A stretch of DNA of 64,000 nucleotides, taken from assembly GCF_003427025.1 (NCBI RefSeq), contig NZ_QVAI01000001.1:806001-870000 (forward strand), written 5' to 3'. A program made the position numbers and the translations under genes. The DNA comes from Jiangella endophytica. Its GTDB lineage: Bacteria; Actinomycetota; Actinomycetes; Jiangellales; Jiangellaceae. Under the pieces are notes generated by a model. That model was given only the letters and a program-made list of their open reading frames with translations. It was not told the origin of the DNA and ran no database searches. How positions within the stretch are numbered: the stretch's first letter is position 1; the number at the start of each line of letters is the position of its first letter. Of this stretch, positions 1-8,832 are shown piece after piece.

Positions 1-1
1 C

Positions 2-1531
2 TACCTGTCACCCGCTCTCGCGGTGGCAGCCGTCGTCGACTCCGGCCCCGAGCGTCCTTACGTGATCGAGGTCGAGGCCGGTACGTACACCGAGACCGAA
101 TGGACCGTCCCGCCGTACGTGACCATCCGGGGTACGAACCGGGACACCTGTGTCCTGGCCGGTGCGCTGCCCGACGACGCTACGGACGCGGCGATCAGCT
201 CCACGTCGACCGTGTGGTTGAAGCAGACCGCCACCTTGGAGAACCTGACGATCACGGCGCGGAACATGCGCTATGCCGTCCACTCCGAGAGCTCTGGCAA
301 CAACCGTGACGCCAGCCACCTGGTGCGCAACTGCCACATCGAGCATGCGGGGAACGACGGCGCCCGGACCTGGCGTCGCGCGCACCCGGAGAGCGGACTG
401 TCGGCGTCGGCGGTCTGGAGCTCGGACCGTCCCTGGGGCTACGGCTCGGCGAGCGGCCTGACCGCCGAGTTCGTCGACTGCACGTTCGTCGGCGTCAAGG
501 AGCCGTGGTACGTCCACACCAACAAGGACTTCGCCGCGCCGAACGTGAACACGCTGTCCGGGTGCACGTTCCGGCAGACCGGGCCGTTGACGGCCTCGGC
601 GCTGACCGTGCAGTCGCTCGGTTCCGGTCAGCGCGACGTCGTGACCATCTCGGGCTCCGTCTTCAACGGCGTCTACCTGCGTCATGACGACCGGCCCTGG
701 ATCTCCGAACGCGCTGAACGGCAGCTGGCGAACCACGCGGAGATCGCGCTGACCCTGACCGACTGCACGCCTCTCGGTTACCGCCCGAACCTGCGGGGAA
801 GGGCTCTGCGCCTCACGGCCCTGGACGCGGCCACCGACGCCACGATCGCTGTCGGTGGTTCGGCCGCGGCCGTGCTCTTCGGGTCGCCGACGGTGCGACC
901 CGGCGGAGGCGGCGTCGCCGGCTACGTCTTCGGATCATGGGACATCTCCGGCATCCTGGCCGGCCTGCGCAACGACGTGGCGGTGGCGAACACCCTCGGG
1001 CGGCGACTCGGTGACTGCCGGAGCGCGCCGCTCGAACTCGTCGTCACGGCGGGATCAGCGGGTCCGGTGGTCGTGCCGTTGGCCGAGGACTTCACCGGCG
1101 CCGACAACCAGACCGTGATCGGATTGATCAACCAGGCGCTGGACGGCCTGGCCGTGGCGTCGGAGTACGACGTCGGAGCGGGGGAGACCTACCCGGCCTT
1201 CACCGACCGCGAGGTCCAAGGGGTGAACGTCGGGGCCGCCGGGATCGCGCGATGGAGCGCCGTCGCGGTCGTCGACGGCGGCATCACCCTCGTCGCTTCG
1301 GGGCCGGCCGGCGGAATCTCCATCGAGCAGCTCGCGCCGGGGCGATCGGGGCGCGTGCTGCTTGCGGGCATCATGTGGAAGGCCCAGCTGCGCGGACTCG
1401 AGGACACGACGATCCCGCAAGGAGCGACCGTGTACCTCTCCGACGACCGGCCGGGGGAGTTCGCGCTGACCGGGACGCGAGTGTTCGGCCAGGCCGTCAT
1501 CGACGACTGGGTCCCTTTCGACCTTCGCTGA
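2..1531 (+). CDS. Parallel beta-helix (pectinesterase-like) protein, 5' end outside window
   Basis: The frame is open from base 2 with no convincing start, so the true N-terminus lies upstream; about 509 residues are visible. The first part (PYVIEVEAGTYTE, then VTIRG) has the spacing of pectinesterase or pectate-lyase-like right-handed beta-helices, and it is followed by turns with NLTI, VRNCHIEH and FVDCTFVGV rungs. This fold usually binds or cleaves polysaccharide. The C-terminal third (ending FGQAVIDDWVPFDLR) looks like a separate beta-rich domain that I do not recognise. Catalytic aspartates typical of true pectinesterases are not obvious, so enzyme activity is unproven. It converges on the deacetylase gene with only 18 bp between the stops. 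The polysaccharide context (deacetylase, toroid protein, GH3) favours a role in glycan binding or breakdown. Confidence 0.6.
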   Translation, partial: YLSPALAVAAVVDSGPERPYVIEVEAGTYTETEWTVPPYVTIRGTNRDTCVLAGALPDDATDAAISSTSTVWLKQTATLENLTITARNMRYAVHSESSGNNRDASHLVRNCHIEHAGNDGARTWRRAHPESGLSASAVWSSDRPWGYGSASGLTAEFVDCTFVGVKEPWYVHTNKDFAAPNVNTLSGCTFRQTGPLTASALTVQSLGSGQRDVVTISGSVFNGVYLRHDDRPWISERAERQLANHAEIALTLTDCTPLGYRPNLRGRALRLTALDAATDATIAVGGSAAAVLFGSPTVRPGGGGVAGYVFGSWDISGILAGLRNDVAVANTLGRRLGDCRSAPLELVVTAGSAGPVVVPLAEDFTGADNQTVIGLINQALDGLAVASEYDVGAGETYPAFTDREVQGVNVGAAGIARWSAVAVVDGGITLVASGPAGGISIEQLAPGRSGRVLLAGIMWKAQLRGLEDTTIPQGATVYLSDDRPGEFALTGTRVFGQAVIDDWVPFDLR

Positions 1532-1549
1532 CGACCGCGCGGAGGGTGC

Positions 1550-2287
1550 TCAATCGGGGAGGTCGTCGAACGCACGCAACGCGACGCCGCGTTCGACGGC
1601 CGCCTCGAGCACGCTGCGAAGGCGCTCGGGCGTGATGAAGTTCCGTCCGCCGGCCATCCCGTCGTCGTGGCCGGCGATGTCGTGCGCATAGAGACACAGG
1701 CTGCGCCCGGATTCGGCCGCGCCGTCGAGCAGGCTCACGACCACGGCCGAGTCGTCCGGGTTCGCCGTACCGCGACGCCCGACATCGATGCCACGCGCGG
1801 CGATCACTCGTGGGCAGTGCGCCAGGGCGGGATCGAACAGCACGTCATGCGCCGAGGCGTCGGCCGCCCGTGGAGAGGTCGCTCTGATCCAGGAGAAGTG
1901 CTGGAGGAGGATCGTGTCGGTCTCGGTGGTGCGCCGGCCGTACGGGTAGGCGAAGTCGCGGCGGCCGAGGCCGCGGGCGGCGAGACCGCTGATCGACGGA
2001 GCGATCTCGGCCGAGGCGTATTCATCGGCATCGTGCTCGGCGAGGAAAGCCGGGGCGTCGAGGTGACGCAGGCCATGGGATGCCACGGCGTGGCCGTCGG
2101 CCGAGAGCCTGCGCAGCATCGTGGCCTCGGCATCGGACAGCCCGTCGACATGGGAGACGAAGAACGTGACGCGGGCGTCGAGCTCGAGGAACAGCTCCCG
2201 TTGCGAATACCACTGGCCCACGCTTCGGTCGTCGAAGGTGAGATAGAGCGCCGGGCCGGCGGCGCCGCCGCGGTACGGGCCGGTCAT
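1550..2287 (-). CDS. Polysaccharide deacetylase-like (NodB/CE4 fold) protein
   Basis: A 245-residue protein carrying the signature pieces of the carbohydrate esterase 4 fold. LYLTFDD near residue 15 gives the catalytic base and metal aspartates, SHGLRHLD near residue 73 resembles the metal-binding H-x3-H motif, and DFAYPYG near residue 116 resembles motif 3. Family members remove N- or O-acetyl groups from polysaccharides. No signal peptide is visible, so it is either cytoplasmic or acts on imported material. The ATG at 2287 overlaps the TGA of the upstream toroid gene (ATGA), so the two are translationally coupled and probably act on the same glycan. The later motifs are weaker (LCLYAHD may carry the late histidine), so the exact substrate, or even activity, is uncertain. 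Confidence 0.75.
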   Translation of the reverse strand: MTGPYRGGAAGPALYLTFDDRSVGQWYSQRELFLELDARVTFFVSHVDGLSDAEATMLRRLSADGHAVASHGLRHLDAPAFLAEHDADEYASAEIAPSISGLAARGLGRRDFAYPYGRRTTETDTILLQHFSWIRATSPRAADASAHDVLFDPALAHCPRVIAARGIDVGRRGTANPDDSAVVVSLLDGAAESGRSLCLYAHDIAGHDDGMAGGRNFITPERLRSVLEAAVERGVALRAFDDLPD

Positions 2288-4089
2288 CGGCCCGACCCGG
2301 TCAGCCGGTAGCGCACGCGCAGGGGTTCCGGCCGGAGCTGGCGGAACTCGACGATGCGTCGCACCGCGCCAGGGTACGGATCGTCGCCGTCGGAGACACT
2401 CAGGTTGCCGTCGGTCCCGTCGAAGTCGATCGTGAACCGGGCGCCCGTCGACCGCGCGTCGACGTGGACAGCTCCGTCGCCGACCCACAGTCGTTGATCG
2501 CCCCGGAGGACGACCGGGATGCGCTGGGTCAGGGCGGTGCTCCGATAGGCGGTCATGGTGATCGTGTGGTCGTCGAAGACCCAGTCGTTCTGCTGGACGT
2601 TGGCGCCGTCGTGCGTGCGCAGGCCCACCTGGGAGACCGCGGCCGACGGATCGGCCAGGAGCGGCGAGTTGGGCGGCGGGCCGTCGAAGAACTGGGCGAA
2701 TGCGTCGTCGTCGGCCATCTCCTGGCCATCGGGGCCCAGCGTCGTCCACACCTGCCTCGACGGTCCGTTCATTCCCTGCACCACCGCGCCGAGCTCTGGA
2801 TGCCACAACAGGCCGGGTCCGGTCCTGACGCGGTCGCCGGCACGCAGGCCCAAGGTGGCGCACAGGTAATAGCCGGGCCGGCGGACGAACAGGAACTGCT
2901 GGTGGCGCGCATCGTGGCTCAGCTCCGTCCAGCGATCGCGGGAGAGGTAGGGCAGTCGCGCCTGGGCTGCCTGTTGGAGGGTGCTCGATGGGTAACCGTC
3001 GGCCGCGGCATCGTCGAGCAGACGGGTGCTCGTGCCCGTGGTGATCGGTTCGATCGGCTCGTCGCTGGTGGCCCACCGCCGTTGCATCGCGTCGTGGTCG
3101 TCGCGCGTGGCCACGAACGCCGCAAGATCCGGCGCCGAGTCGCTCAGCGAGGCGGTGCGGGCTCCGAACCGGGTGTGATCGGCGGCGACGGACGTGACGG
3201 GGGTCGAGGTCCTGGCGTTCGCCGCGACGTTGAGCATGTACACGCCTTCGCCGGGTTCGAGAACGGCGTTGCGCGCATACCAGTCCACAAAGCGGCGCAC
3301 CGCGCCGTCGATCGGCGGGATGTCGTCCCTGGCCGCGAGGTCCGCCAGTCGCGGGAGCATCACGGTCATCGAGTAGCCCAGGTCGGTACCGGTCGGTTCG
3401 TGGAAGAAGCCGGCCGCCGACTGGCCCGTGCACAGCAGGTGGGTGAGGCGTTCGACGACCCGGCGACGTCGCTCCGGGTCGAGCGGGTCCGCCAGCGGCT
3501 GGTGGCCCTGGGCGACGTCGAGGAACCGAAGTGCCCCGGCGAGGGCGCCGGTGGGCTGGTTGACGATGGGGGTGTAGTCACGCCACCAGACCTGCGTGTT
3601 CGCGGGAGTCGCGTACCAGTCGACGGCCTGTCGGACGGCCCCGGCGATCGGCGCGTGGAGCACGGTGAGCTCGTCGGCGGCCACGAGCAGCTCGAGCGAC
3701 GAACCGAGGGACTCGATGGCGAAGCCTGTGGCCGAGCGTGAGTGTTGCTCCGGGGCGTACTCGGGCCAGGCGCCGCTGGCGTGCTGGAGCTCGAGATATC
3801 GATCGAGGGCGGCATGGGTCCGCTCGCGCAGCGCCTCGTCGCGGTAGTAGGGGTTCCACGGGCGCTCGCGGGTGAGGAACCAGACGAGGATCGCCGAGTA
3901 CTCCTGCACCCTGGCGTCGAACGGCCGGTCTCCCGGCCGCCACCACCCGCCCGTGATGGCGCCGCGCGGGTCGTCGGCGACGCCGTTGGCGATGTCGGCG
4001 AGTGTCACCAGGACGGCCGCGAGACATTGCTCGCGGCCGGCGAACGAACGGCGGTCTGGAGGCGCTGCCAGCGGGGCGACCAGGTGCAT
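2284..4089 (-). CDS. Alpha/alpha-toroid lyase-like protein (heparinase/alginate-lyase-like), function uncertain
   Basis: About 601 residues from ATG 4089; an in-frame ATG at 4110 is an alternative. The N-terminal half is rich in W and Y helices (EYSAILVWFLTRERPW, GAWPEYAPEQHS, VWWRDYTP), as in (alpha/alpha) toroid domains of polysaccharide lyases. The C-terminal half (from about residue 350) is beta-rich, with NDWVFDDHTITMTAYR and LVGDGAVH-like strands resembling the sandwich of PL8/heparinase-type lyases. The Y/H/N catalytic set of such lyases is plausible but cannot be assigned by eye. No clear signal peptide is present. Its stop overlaps the start of the deacetylase gene, so it is the first gene of a two-gene operon. 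It is divergent from the GH3 gene across 251 bp. An unsaturated-glucuronyl-hydrolase-like role is an alternative. Confidence 0.5.
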   Translation of the reverse strand: MHLVAPLAAPPDRRSFAGREQCLAAVLVTLADIANGVADDPRGAITGGWWRPGDRPFDARVQEYSAILVWFLTRERPWNPYYRDEALRERTHAALDRYLELQHASGAWPEYAPEQHSRSATGFAIESLGSSLELLVAADELTVLHAPIAGAVRQAVDWYATPANTQVWWRDYTPIVNQPTGALAGALRFLDVAQGHQPLADPLDPERRRRVVERLTHLLCTGQSAAGFFHEPTGTDLGYSMTVMLPRLADLAARDDIPPIDGAVRRFVDWYARNAVLEPGEGVYMLNVAANARTSTPVTSVAADHTRFGARTASLSDSAPDLAAFVATRDDHDAMQRRWATSDEPIEPITTGTSTRLLDDAAADGYPSSTLQQAAQARLPYLSRDRWTELSHDARHQQFLFVRRPGYYLCATLGLRAGDRVRTGPGLLWHPELGAVVQGMNGPSRQVWTTLGPDGQEMADDDAFAQFFDGPPPNSPLLADPSAAVSQVGLRTHDGANVQQNDWVFDDHTITMTAYRSTALTQRIPVVLRGDQRLWVGDGAVHVDARSTGARFTIDFDGTDGNLSVSDGDDPYPGAVRRIVEFRQLRPEPLRVRYRLTGSGR

Positions 4090-4140
4090 GGGCCAAGTAT
4101 GGCAGGCCATGAGCAGTGTGTGCGATACTGCCCACACATA

Positions 4141-4154
4141 GTTCAGTAATGAAC
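4141..4154. promoter_or_regulatory. Inverted repeat in the divergent promoter region
   Basis: GTTCAGTAATGAAC has perfect 5-bp arms (GTTCA/TGAAC) around GTAA. It lies in the 251-bp gap (4090-4340) between the divergent toroid and GH3 genes, about 50 bp upstream of the minus-strand start. A second, weaker repeat (TGTGTG at 4117-4122 and CACACA at 4133-4138) sits just inside it. The placement suits an operator for the minus-strand operon. No regulator gene is adjacent in the window, so the cognate factor is unknown. Confidence 0.4.
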
Positions 4155-4340
4155 ATGCCGACCGTGGCGGCCGCTGGAAGGCGCGATCCTCACCGGCGCG
4201 ACCCGAACTCGTGATCGTCGAGGAGCGTTGTGAGGTCCACCACCGCAACGGGCCCGGTTCGGGTCGCCGCCCACGCCCGTCGGCGGGCGCGTCTCTGCGA
4301 CCGCGCCGTCGGTGACGGATCGACAACTCAGGAGGAAGCG

Positions 4341-6782
4341 ATGACCCCCAGTCGCGAAGTCGGCGACCACGTCCTGCGTCCACTGGCCGGGAAGCTGACC
4401 CTGGAACAGAAGGTCCGGTTGCTCACCGGCGCGAACATGTGGAGCACGCATCCGGAGCCGGCGATCGGCCTGCGCCGGGTGGTCGTGTCCGACGGTCCGA
4501 GCGGCGTGCGCGGCGAGACCTGGGACGAGGGCGACCCCAGCCTCAACCTGCCGTCGGCGACGGCGCTCGCGGCCACCTGGGACCCGGCGATCGCCTACCG
4601 GTTCGGCGCCGTCCTGGCCGCCGAGGCGCGACGCAAGGGCGCGCACGTCGTGCTCGGCCCGACGGTGAACCTGCACCGCAGCCCGCTCGGCGGCCGGCAC
4701 TTCGAGGCCTACTCCGAGGACCCCTTGCTGACCTCGGATCTCGCGGCGGCGTACGTCCGTGGCGTGCAGGACGGCGGCGTCGGCGCCTGCCCGAAGCACT
4801 ACGTCGGCAACGACGCCGAGACCGACCGCTACACGGTCGACGTCATCGTCTCCGATCGAGCCCTGCGTGAGCTGTACCTCGCTGCGTTCGAGGACACCGT
4901 GGTGCGTGAGCGGCCCTGGACGGTGATGGCCGCCTACAACGGCGTGAACGGTGCCTCGATGACGGAGAACCCGCTGCTGGCGGACCCGCTGTGTGGTGAG
5001 TGGGGGTTCGACGGCGTCGTGATCTCCGACTGGGGCGCCGTGTACCGGACCGCGTCGTCGGCGCGAGCGCGCCTCGATCTGGAGATGCCCGGACCGCACG
5101 GGGTCTGGGGCGAGCGGCTCGTCGAGGCGGTGCGGGCGGGCGACGTGCCCGAGGAGGCGATCGACGAGAAGGTGGTGCGCCTGCTCCGGCTGGCCGCCCG
5201 CGTCGGTGCGCTCGACGGCGTCGACGCGGCGGCCGGCCCAGGCGTTGTCGCCGCTCCCGGCGGTGCCGCGTTCACCCGCGACGTCGCCGCGGAGAGCGCG
5301 GTGCTGATCCGCAACGCCGGCGTCCTGCCCTGGGATCCGGCCGCACTGCGCTCGGTCGCCGTCATCGGGCATCACGCGCTGGTCCCGAGCACGCAGGGCG
5401 GCGGCAGCGCCATGGTGATCCCGCCGCACGTCGTCTCCCCACTCGAAGGGGTGCGCGTGGCGCTGCCGGACGCCGACGTCACCTGGAGCCTCGGCGCACT
5501 GGCCCAGGCACGCGTCGTCCCGCTGCCGCTGGACCGGCTGACCGATCCGGAATCCGGCCGGCCGGGAGTCCGGGTGCACGTCTTCGACGAGGCCGGAGAG
5601 ATCGTGCGCGCCGAGCGCAGGGTGTCGGCCGACCTCAGCCACCTGGTTCGCGACCTGCCGCCGCGAGCGGCCTCGCTGCGGCTGATCACACGGTTCCGGC
5701 CCGCGGTGACGGAGACGGCGCACCTGGGCGTCACCGCCGTACGCGGCGTGCGACTGCGTCTCGACGGGCGGCTCCTGATCGACGAGGTGCTCGAACCGCC
5801 GGCCGCGACTGTGCTGCCGCCCTCGGTGTCGGTACCGGTCGAGCTCACGGCGGACCGCGAGGTGGAGCTGGTCGTCGAGACCGACCTGCCGGAGCAGTCC
5901 GACCACATGCCGTTCTGGCTGGTCCTCGGCACCGATGTCGGCACCGCCGCGCCGGAGGACGAGGTGGCGGCCGCGGTCGAGGCGGCCCGCGCCGCCGACG
6001 TCGCGCTGGTCGTCGTCGGCACCAGCCCGCGACTGGAGCGCGAGACCGTCGACCGCACCTCGCTGGCCCTGCCGGCCGGGCAGGACGACCTGGTCCGGGC
6101 GGTCGCGGCGGTCAACCCGCGTACCGTCGTCGTGGTCAACGCCGGGTCGCCGGTGCTGCTGCCGTGGCGCGACGACGTCGCCGCCGTGCTGCTGACCTGG
6201 TTCGGCGGGCAGGAGTACGGGCACGCGCTGGCCGACGTGCTGCTCGGCGCCCGCGAGCCGGGCGGCCGCCTCCCGACCACCTGGCCCGCGGCCCAGGCCG
6301 ACGTGCCGGTGCTGTCGACGACACCGGCAGACGGCCGGCTCGCGTACGACGAGGGCATCCACGTCGGCTACCGCGCCTGGCTGCGGTCCGGCGCCGCCCC
6401 GGCGCTGCCGTTCGGCTCGGGCCTCGGCTACACGACGTGGGAGCTGGGCGAGCTGTCGGTGCCGGCCGCGATCACCAACGGCGACGGGGTCGACGTCATT
6501 CTGAGCGTCACGAACACCGGGGCGCGCGCCGGCAAGCACGTCGTCCAGGTGTACCTCTCCCGCGACGACAGCGCCGTCGACCGGCCGGTGCGCTGGCTGG
6601 CCGGGCACGCCGTCGTCCGCGCCGGCGCCGGCGCGGAGCAGCAGGTCACCGTCCGGATCGGGGCACGGGCGTTCGCCCACTGGACCGACGCCGGCTGGCG
6701 CACCGAGCCCGGTACCTTCACCGTCCACGCCGGCCCGCACGCCTGGCACCTTCCCCGGGTCGCACACGTGTCCGTGACCTGA
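4341..6782 (+). CDS. Glycoside hydrolase family 3 beta-glycosidase with PA14-like insert
   Basis: An 813-residue GH3 enzyme that hydrolyses beta-linked sugars from oligosaccharide ends. The start at 4341 is chosen because AGGAGG lies 8 bp upstream. Domains in order: the (beta/alpha)8 domain with CPKHYVGND (K152, H153) and the nucleophile D230 in VISDWGAVY; the alpha/beta sandwich domain; a PA14-like insertion around residues 390-540 (VRVHVFDEAGEIVRAE, LRLDGRLLIDE), which in characterised relatives shapes substrate length preference; and an Fn3-like C-terminal domain. No signal peptide is visible, so it probably acts on imported oligosaccharides. It stands alone on the plus strand and is divergent from the toroid/deacetylase pair. 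Anomeric substrate (glucose, xylose, other) cannot be told from sequence. Confidence 0.93.
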   Translation: MTPSREVGDHVLRPLAGKLTLEQKVRLLTGANMWSTHPEPAIGLRRVVVSDGPSGVRGETWDEGDPSLNLPSATALAATWDPAIAYRFGAVLAAEARRKGAHVVLGPTVNLHRSPLGGRHFEAYSEDPLLTSDLAAAYVRGVQDGGVGACPKHYVGNDAETDRYTVDVIVSDRALRELYLAAFEDTVVRERPWTVMAAYNGVNGASMTENPLLADPLCGEWGFDGVVISDWGAVYRTASSARARLDLEMPGPHGVWGERLVEAVRAGDVPEEAIDEKVVRLLRLAARVGALDGVDAAAGPGVVAAPGGAAFTRDVAAESAVLIRNAGVLPWDPAALRSVAVIGHHALVPSTQGGGSAMVIPPHVVSPLEGVRVALPDADVTWSLGALAQARVVPLPLDRLTDPESGRPGVRVHVFDEAGEIVRAERRVSADLSHLVRDLPPRAASLRLITRFRPAVTETAHLGVTAVRGVRLRLDGRLLIDEVLEPPAATVLPPSVSVPVELTADREVELVVETDLPEQSDHMPFWLVLGTDVGTAAPEDEVAAAVEAARAADVALVVVGTSPRLERETVDRTSLALPAGQDDLVRAVAAVNPRTVVVVNAGSPVLLPWRDDVAAVLLTWFGGQEYGHALADVLLGAREPGGRLPTTWPAAQADVPVLSTTPADGRLAYDEGIHVGYRAWLRSGAAPALPFGSGLGYTTWELGELSVPAAITNGDGVDVILSVTNTGARAGKHVVQVYLSRDDSAVDRPVRWLAGHAVVRAGAGAEQQVTVRIGARAFAHWTDAGWRTEPGTFTVHAGPHAWHLPRVAHVSVT

Positions 6783-6853
6783 GCGAGCCCGGTCCGGGGA
6801 CGTCTCGACCGATGAAGCCGTCCGAGCCCCCCGCGTGCCCGGCGGATCAGCAC

Positions 6854-6867
6854 CAGTCGTTCGACTG
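6854..6867. promoter_or_regulatory. Perfect inverted repeat upstream of the mycothiol-dependent enzyme gene
   Basis: CAGTCGTTCGACTG has 6-bp perfect arms around TT. It lies 64 bp upstream of the ATG at 6931 and 72 bp after the GH3 stop. It could be an operator for the following gene or a weak terminator stem for GH3; no T-run follows, so an operator is slightly favoured. Confidence 0.3.
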
Positions 6868-6930
6868 ATGCGGACCGGCCGGTCCCGCTCCTAGCATCGC
6901 CGGCATGAGAGAGCACTCGGAGGTGCAGCG

Positions 6931-7710
6931 ATGGACACGTCCGCGTATCTGAACGTCGTCGTCGAACAGACGAACACGTTGGCAGGCTGGGTGCACGGGA
7001 GGGACGCGGCTGCCCCGGTGCCGACCTGTCCGAAGTGGACGCTGGCCGATCTCGTCGACCATGTCGGCGCGACGCAGCGGATGGTGGCGATGCTCGTGGG
7101 CGAGCGGATGACCGAGCCGAGCAGCGCGTACGCCCGCTACGTTCCGGGTCCGGCCGATCCGGCCGAGTGGAGCGCCTGGCTGATCGACGGCGCGGCCGAG
7201 GCGAAGCAGGCGTTCGCATCGGTCGCCGACGACACGCCGGTGTGGGATCCGTCCGGTGGCGACGCAGGCGTGCCGTTCTGGTCCCGCCGGCTGTTCGGCG
7301 AGGCGTGCGTGCATCGCGCGGACGCGGCCGCGGCGCTCGGTATGCGCTACGAGCTGGCGCCGGAGTCTGCCGTCGGGGCCATCGAGGACTGGCTGGACAC
7401 GATGACGTCGCGCGGCTACTGGGAGAACAGGCCGGACTTCGCCGATGCGATGCGCGGCGACGGCCAGACCCTGCACTTCCACGCGACCGACGCGTCCGGG
7501 GAGTGGCTGGCACGCCGCGAACCGGACAGCGTCGTCCTGGAGCGCACGCATGCGACGGCCGACGTCACGGTCCGCGGCCCCGCCGCCGAACTCCTGCTCG
7601 TGGTCAGCAGGCGCCGCCCGCTGGACGCGGCTCCCGGCCTGGAGGTGCAGGGCGATCGGGCCCTGTTCGACCTCTGGATCGAGCACATGGACTGGGTCAC
7701 CGACGGCTGA
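6931..7710 (+). CDS. Maleylpyruvate isomerase/mycothiol-dependent (MDMPI, DinB-like) family protein
   Basis: 259 residues. The N-terminal four-helix DinB-like domain (PTCPKWTLADLVDHVGATQRMV) has the CPxWxxxDLxxHvG motif that supplies a metal-binding histidine in this family. A middle segment (FGEACVHRADAAAALG) supplies the H-R-x-D motif typical of actinobacterial MDMPI proteins. The C-terminal part (GPAAELLLVVSRRRPL) is the MDMPI C-domain. Members use mycothiol, the actinobacterial low-molecular-weight thiol, in isomerase or transferase reactions, but most have unknown substrates. GGAGGT lies 8 bp before ATG 6931. It looks monocistronic: an IR precedes it and a hairpin follows the stop. Confidence 0.85.
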   Translation: MDTSAYLNVVVEQTNTLAGWVHGRDAAAPVPTCPKWTLADLVDHVGATQRMVAMLVGERMTEPSSAYARYVPGPADPAEWSAWLIDGAAEAKQAFASVADDTPVWDPSGGDAGVPFWSRRLFGEACVHRADAAAALGMRYELAPESAVGAIEDWLDTMTSRGYWENRPDFADAMRGDGQTLHFHATDASGEWLARREPDSVVLERTHATADVTVRGPAAELLLVVSRRRPLDAAPGLEVQGDRALFDLWIEHMDWVTDG

Positions 7711-7718
7711 CCACGCGT

Positions 7719-7736
7719 GGGCGCGATCTCGCGCCC
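7719..7736 (+). terminator. Short GC hairpin after the MDMPI gene
   Basis: GGGCGCG/CGCGCCC form a 7-bp stem with the four-base loop ATCT, nine bases after the stop codon at 7710. There is no T-run, which is common for high-GC terminators. A second smaller repeat (GCGTGA at 7740, TCACGC at 7753) follows. Confidence 0.55.
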
Positions 7737-7817
7737 GCTGCGTGACAGGGGTTCACGCGAGCTGTGCGCCAGCACCTACGGTGGGGGCGTCCAGCTCGCG
7801 TTCGTCCAGGAGGAGCC

Positions 7818-8711
7818 TTGTCGGCCTTCGGCCAGTACCCCGCGCCCGACTTCACCCTCGTGCATCTGAGCGATACGCACTTCCTGGCGGATCGAGAGGC
7901 GCTCTTCGGCCGCGTCGACACCGATCACGCGCTGGCTCAAGGTCTCGAGCGCCTGACGCAGGAGGTCGAACGGGCCGACGCGATCGTGGTGACCGGGGAC
8001 ATCGCGGACCGGGGTGAGCCCGGAGCGTACGACCGCGTGGCCGCCGCGGTCCGGCCGGCCGCCGAACGGCTGGGCGCGGAGGTCCTCTGGGTGATGGGCA
8101 ACCACGACGAGCGGCCGGCCTTCGCCGAACGGCTCTACGGCGCGGCGTCCGCCGAGCCGCAGAACAGGGTGACGACCATCAACGGCCTGCGGGTGGTCGC
8201 CCTGGACTCCAGCGTGCCGGGCTACCACCACGGCCGGCTCGACGACTCGCAGCTGTCGTGGCTGGCCGACGTCCTGGCCGAGTCCGCGCCGCACGGGACG
8301 GTGCTGGCTCTTCATCACCCGCCGCTGCCGAGCCGGGTGGGTCTCATGGGCCTGGTCGAACTGCGCGATCAGGAGCGCCTGGCGGCCGTCCTCGACGGGA
8401 CCGACGTGCGGATCATCCTCGCCGGTCACCTGCACTACTCGACGTTCGGCACGTTCGCCGGCATCCCCGTCGCGGTCGCGGCCGCCACGTGCTACACCAT
8501 CGACCCGCTGGCCGGACGCCGCGCCCTGGTCGGCGTGGACCGCGATCACGCCTTCTCGATCGTCGAGCTCTACCGGGACCGCGTCGTGAGCTCGGTGGTT
8601 CCGGCCGCCCCGGCCGAACCCGTGACCGGCTACTCCGCCGAGTTCATCGCGAGGCTGGCCGCGATGACGTCCACCGAACGGGACGAGGCGTTCTCGCGCA
8701 AGACGCCGTAG
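7818..8711 (+). CDS. Calcineurin-like metallophosphoesterase (CpdA/GpdQ-like)
   Basis: 297 residues if started at TTG 7818, which has AGGAGG a few bases upstream; the first in-frame ATG (7764) lies before that ribosome-binding site and its translation is arginine-rich filler. All class III phosphodiesterase metal motifs are present in order: LSDTHFL (D-x-H), GDIADRGE (GD-x2-x-R), GNHDER (GNHD), LALHHPP and AGHLHYS (GH-x-H). This set matches cytoplasmic 3',5'-cyclic nucleotide or glycerophosphodiester phosphodiesterases with a binuclear metal centre. It stands alone between the MDMPI gene and the rpiR operon. No signal peptide. The exact substrate (cAMP versus glycerophosphodiester) is not decidable here. 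Confidence 0.88.
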   Translation: MSAFGQYPAPDFTLVHLSDTHFLADREALFGRVDTDHALAQGLERLTQEVERADAIVVTGDIADRGEPGAYDRVAAAVRPAAERLGAEVLWVMGNHDERPAFAERLYGAASAEPQNRVTTINGLRVVALDSSVPGYHHGRLDDSQLSWLADVLAESAPHGTVLALHHPPLPSRVGLMGLVELRDQERLAAVLDGTDVRIILAGHLHYSTFGTFAGIPVAVAAATCYTIDPLAGRRALVGVDRDHAFSIVELYRDRVVSSVVPAAPAEPVTGYSAEFIARLAAMTSTERDEAFSRKTP

Positions 8712-8763
8712 CCGCACCCCAGTTCTCGCCTGCCGTTCGCCGTCGCGTCACCGCGCATCCCTT

Positions 8764-8810
8764 GCGGAATCTGATTCCGCCTGCAATCCTCATGCGGAAC
8801 ATTGTTCGAT
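8764..8810. promoter_or_regulatory. Candidate RpiR operator pair
   Basis: GCGGAATCTGATTCCGC (8764-8780) is a palindrome with perfect 7-bp arms around CTG. A second, looser copy, GCGGAACATTGTTCGAT (8794-8810), keeps GGAAC/GTTC symmetry. The centres are 30 bp apart, close to three helical turns. They lie 23-69 bp upstream of the rpiR-type gene, in the only sizeable non-coding gap of the nucleoside operon, so they are the likely autoregulatory and operon-controlling site. Confidence 0.6.
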
Positions 8811-8832
8811 CCGAGGATGCGCAGAGGAACCG

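Noticed and set aside
4143-6767. Very long open frame on the minus strand opposite the GH3 gene
   Set aside because: It is Arg, Gly and Asp-rich filler with no motif; the GH3 frame on the plus strand has catalytic residues and a ribosome-binding site. High G+C makes such antisense frames common.
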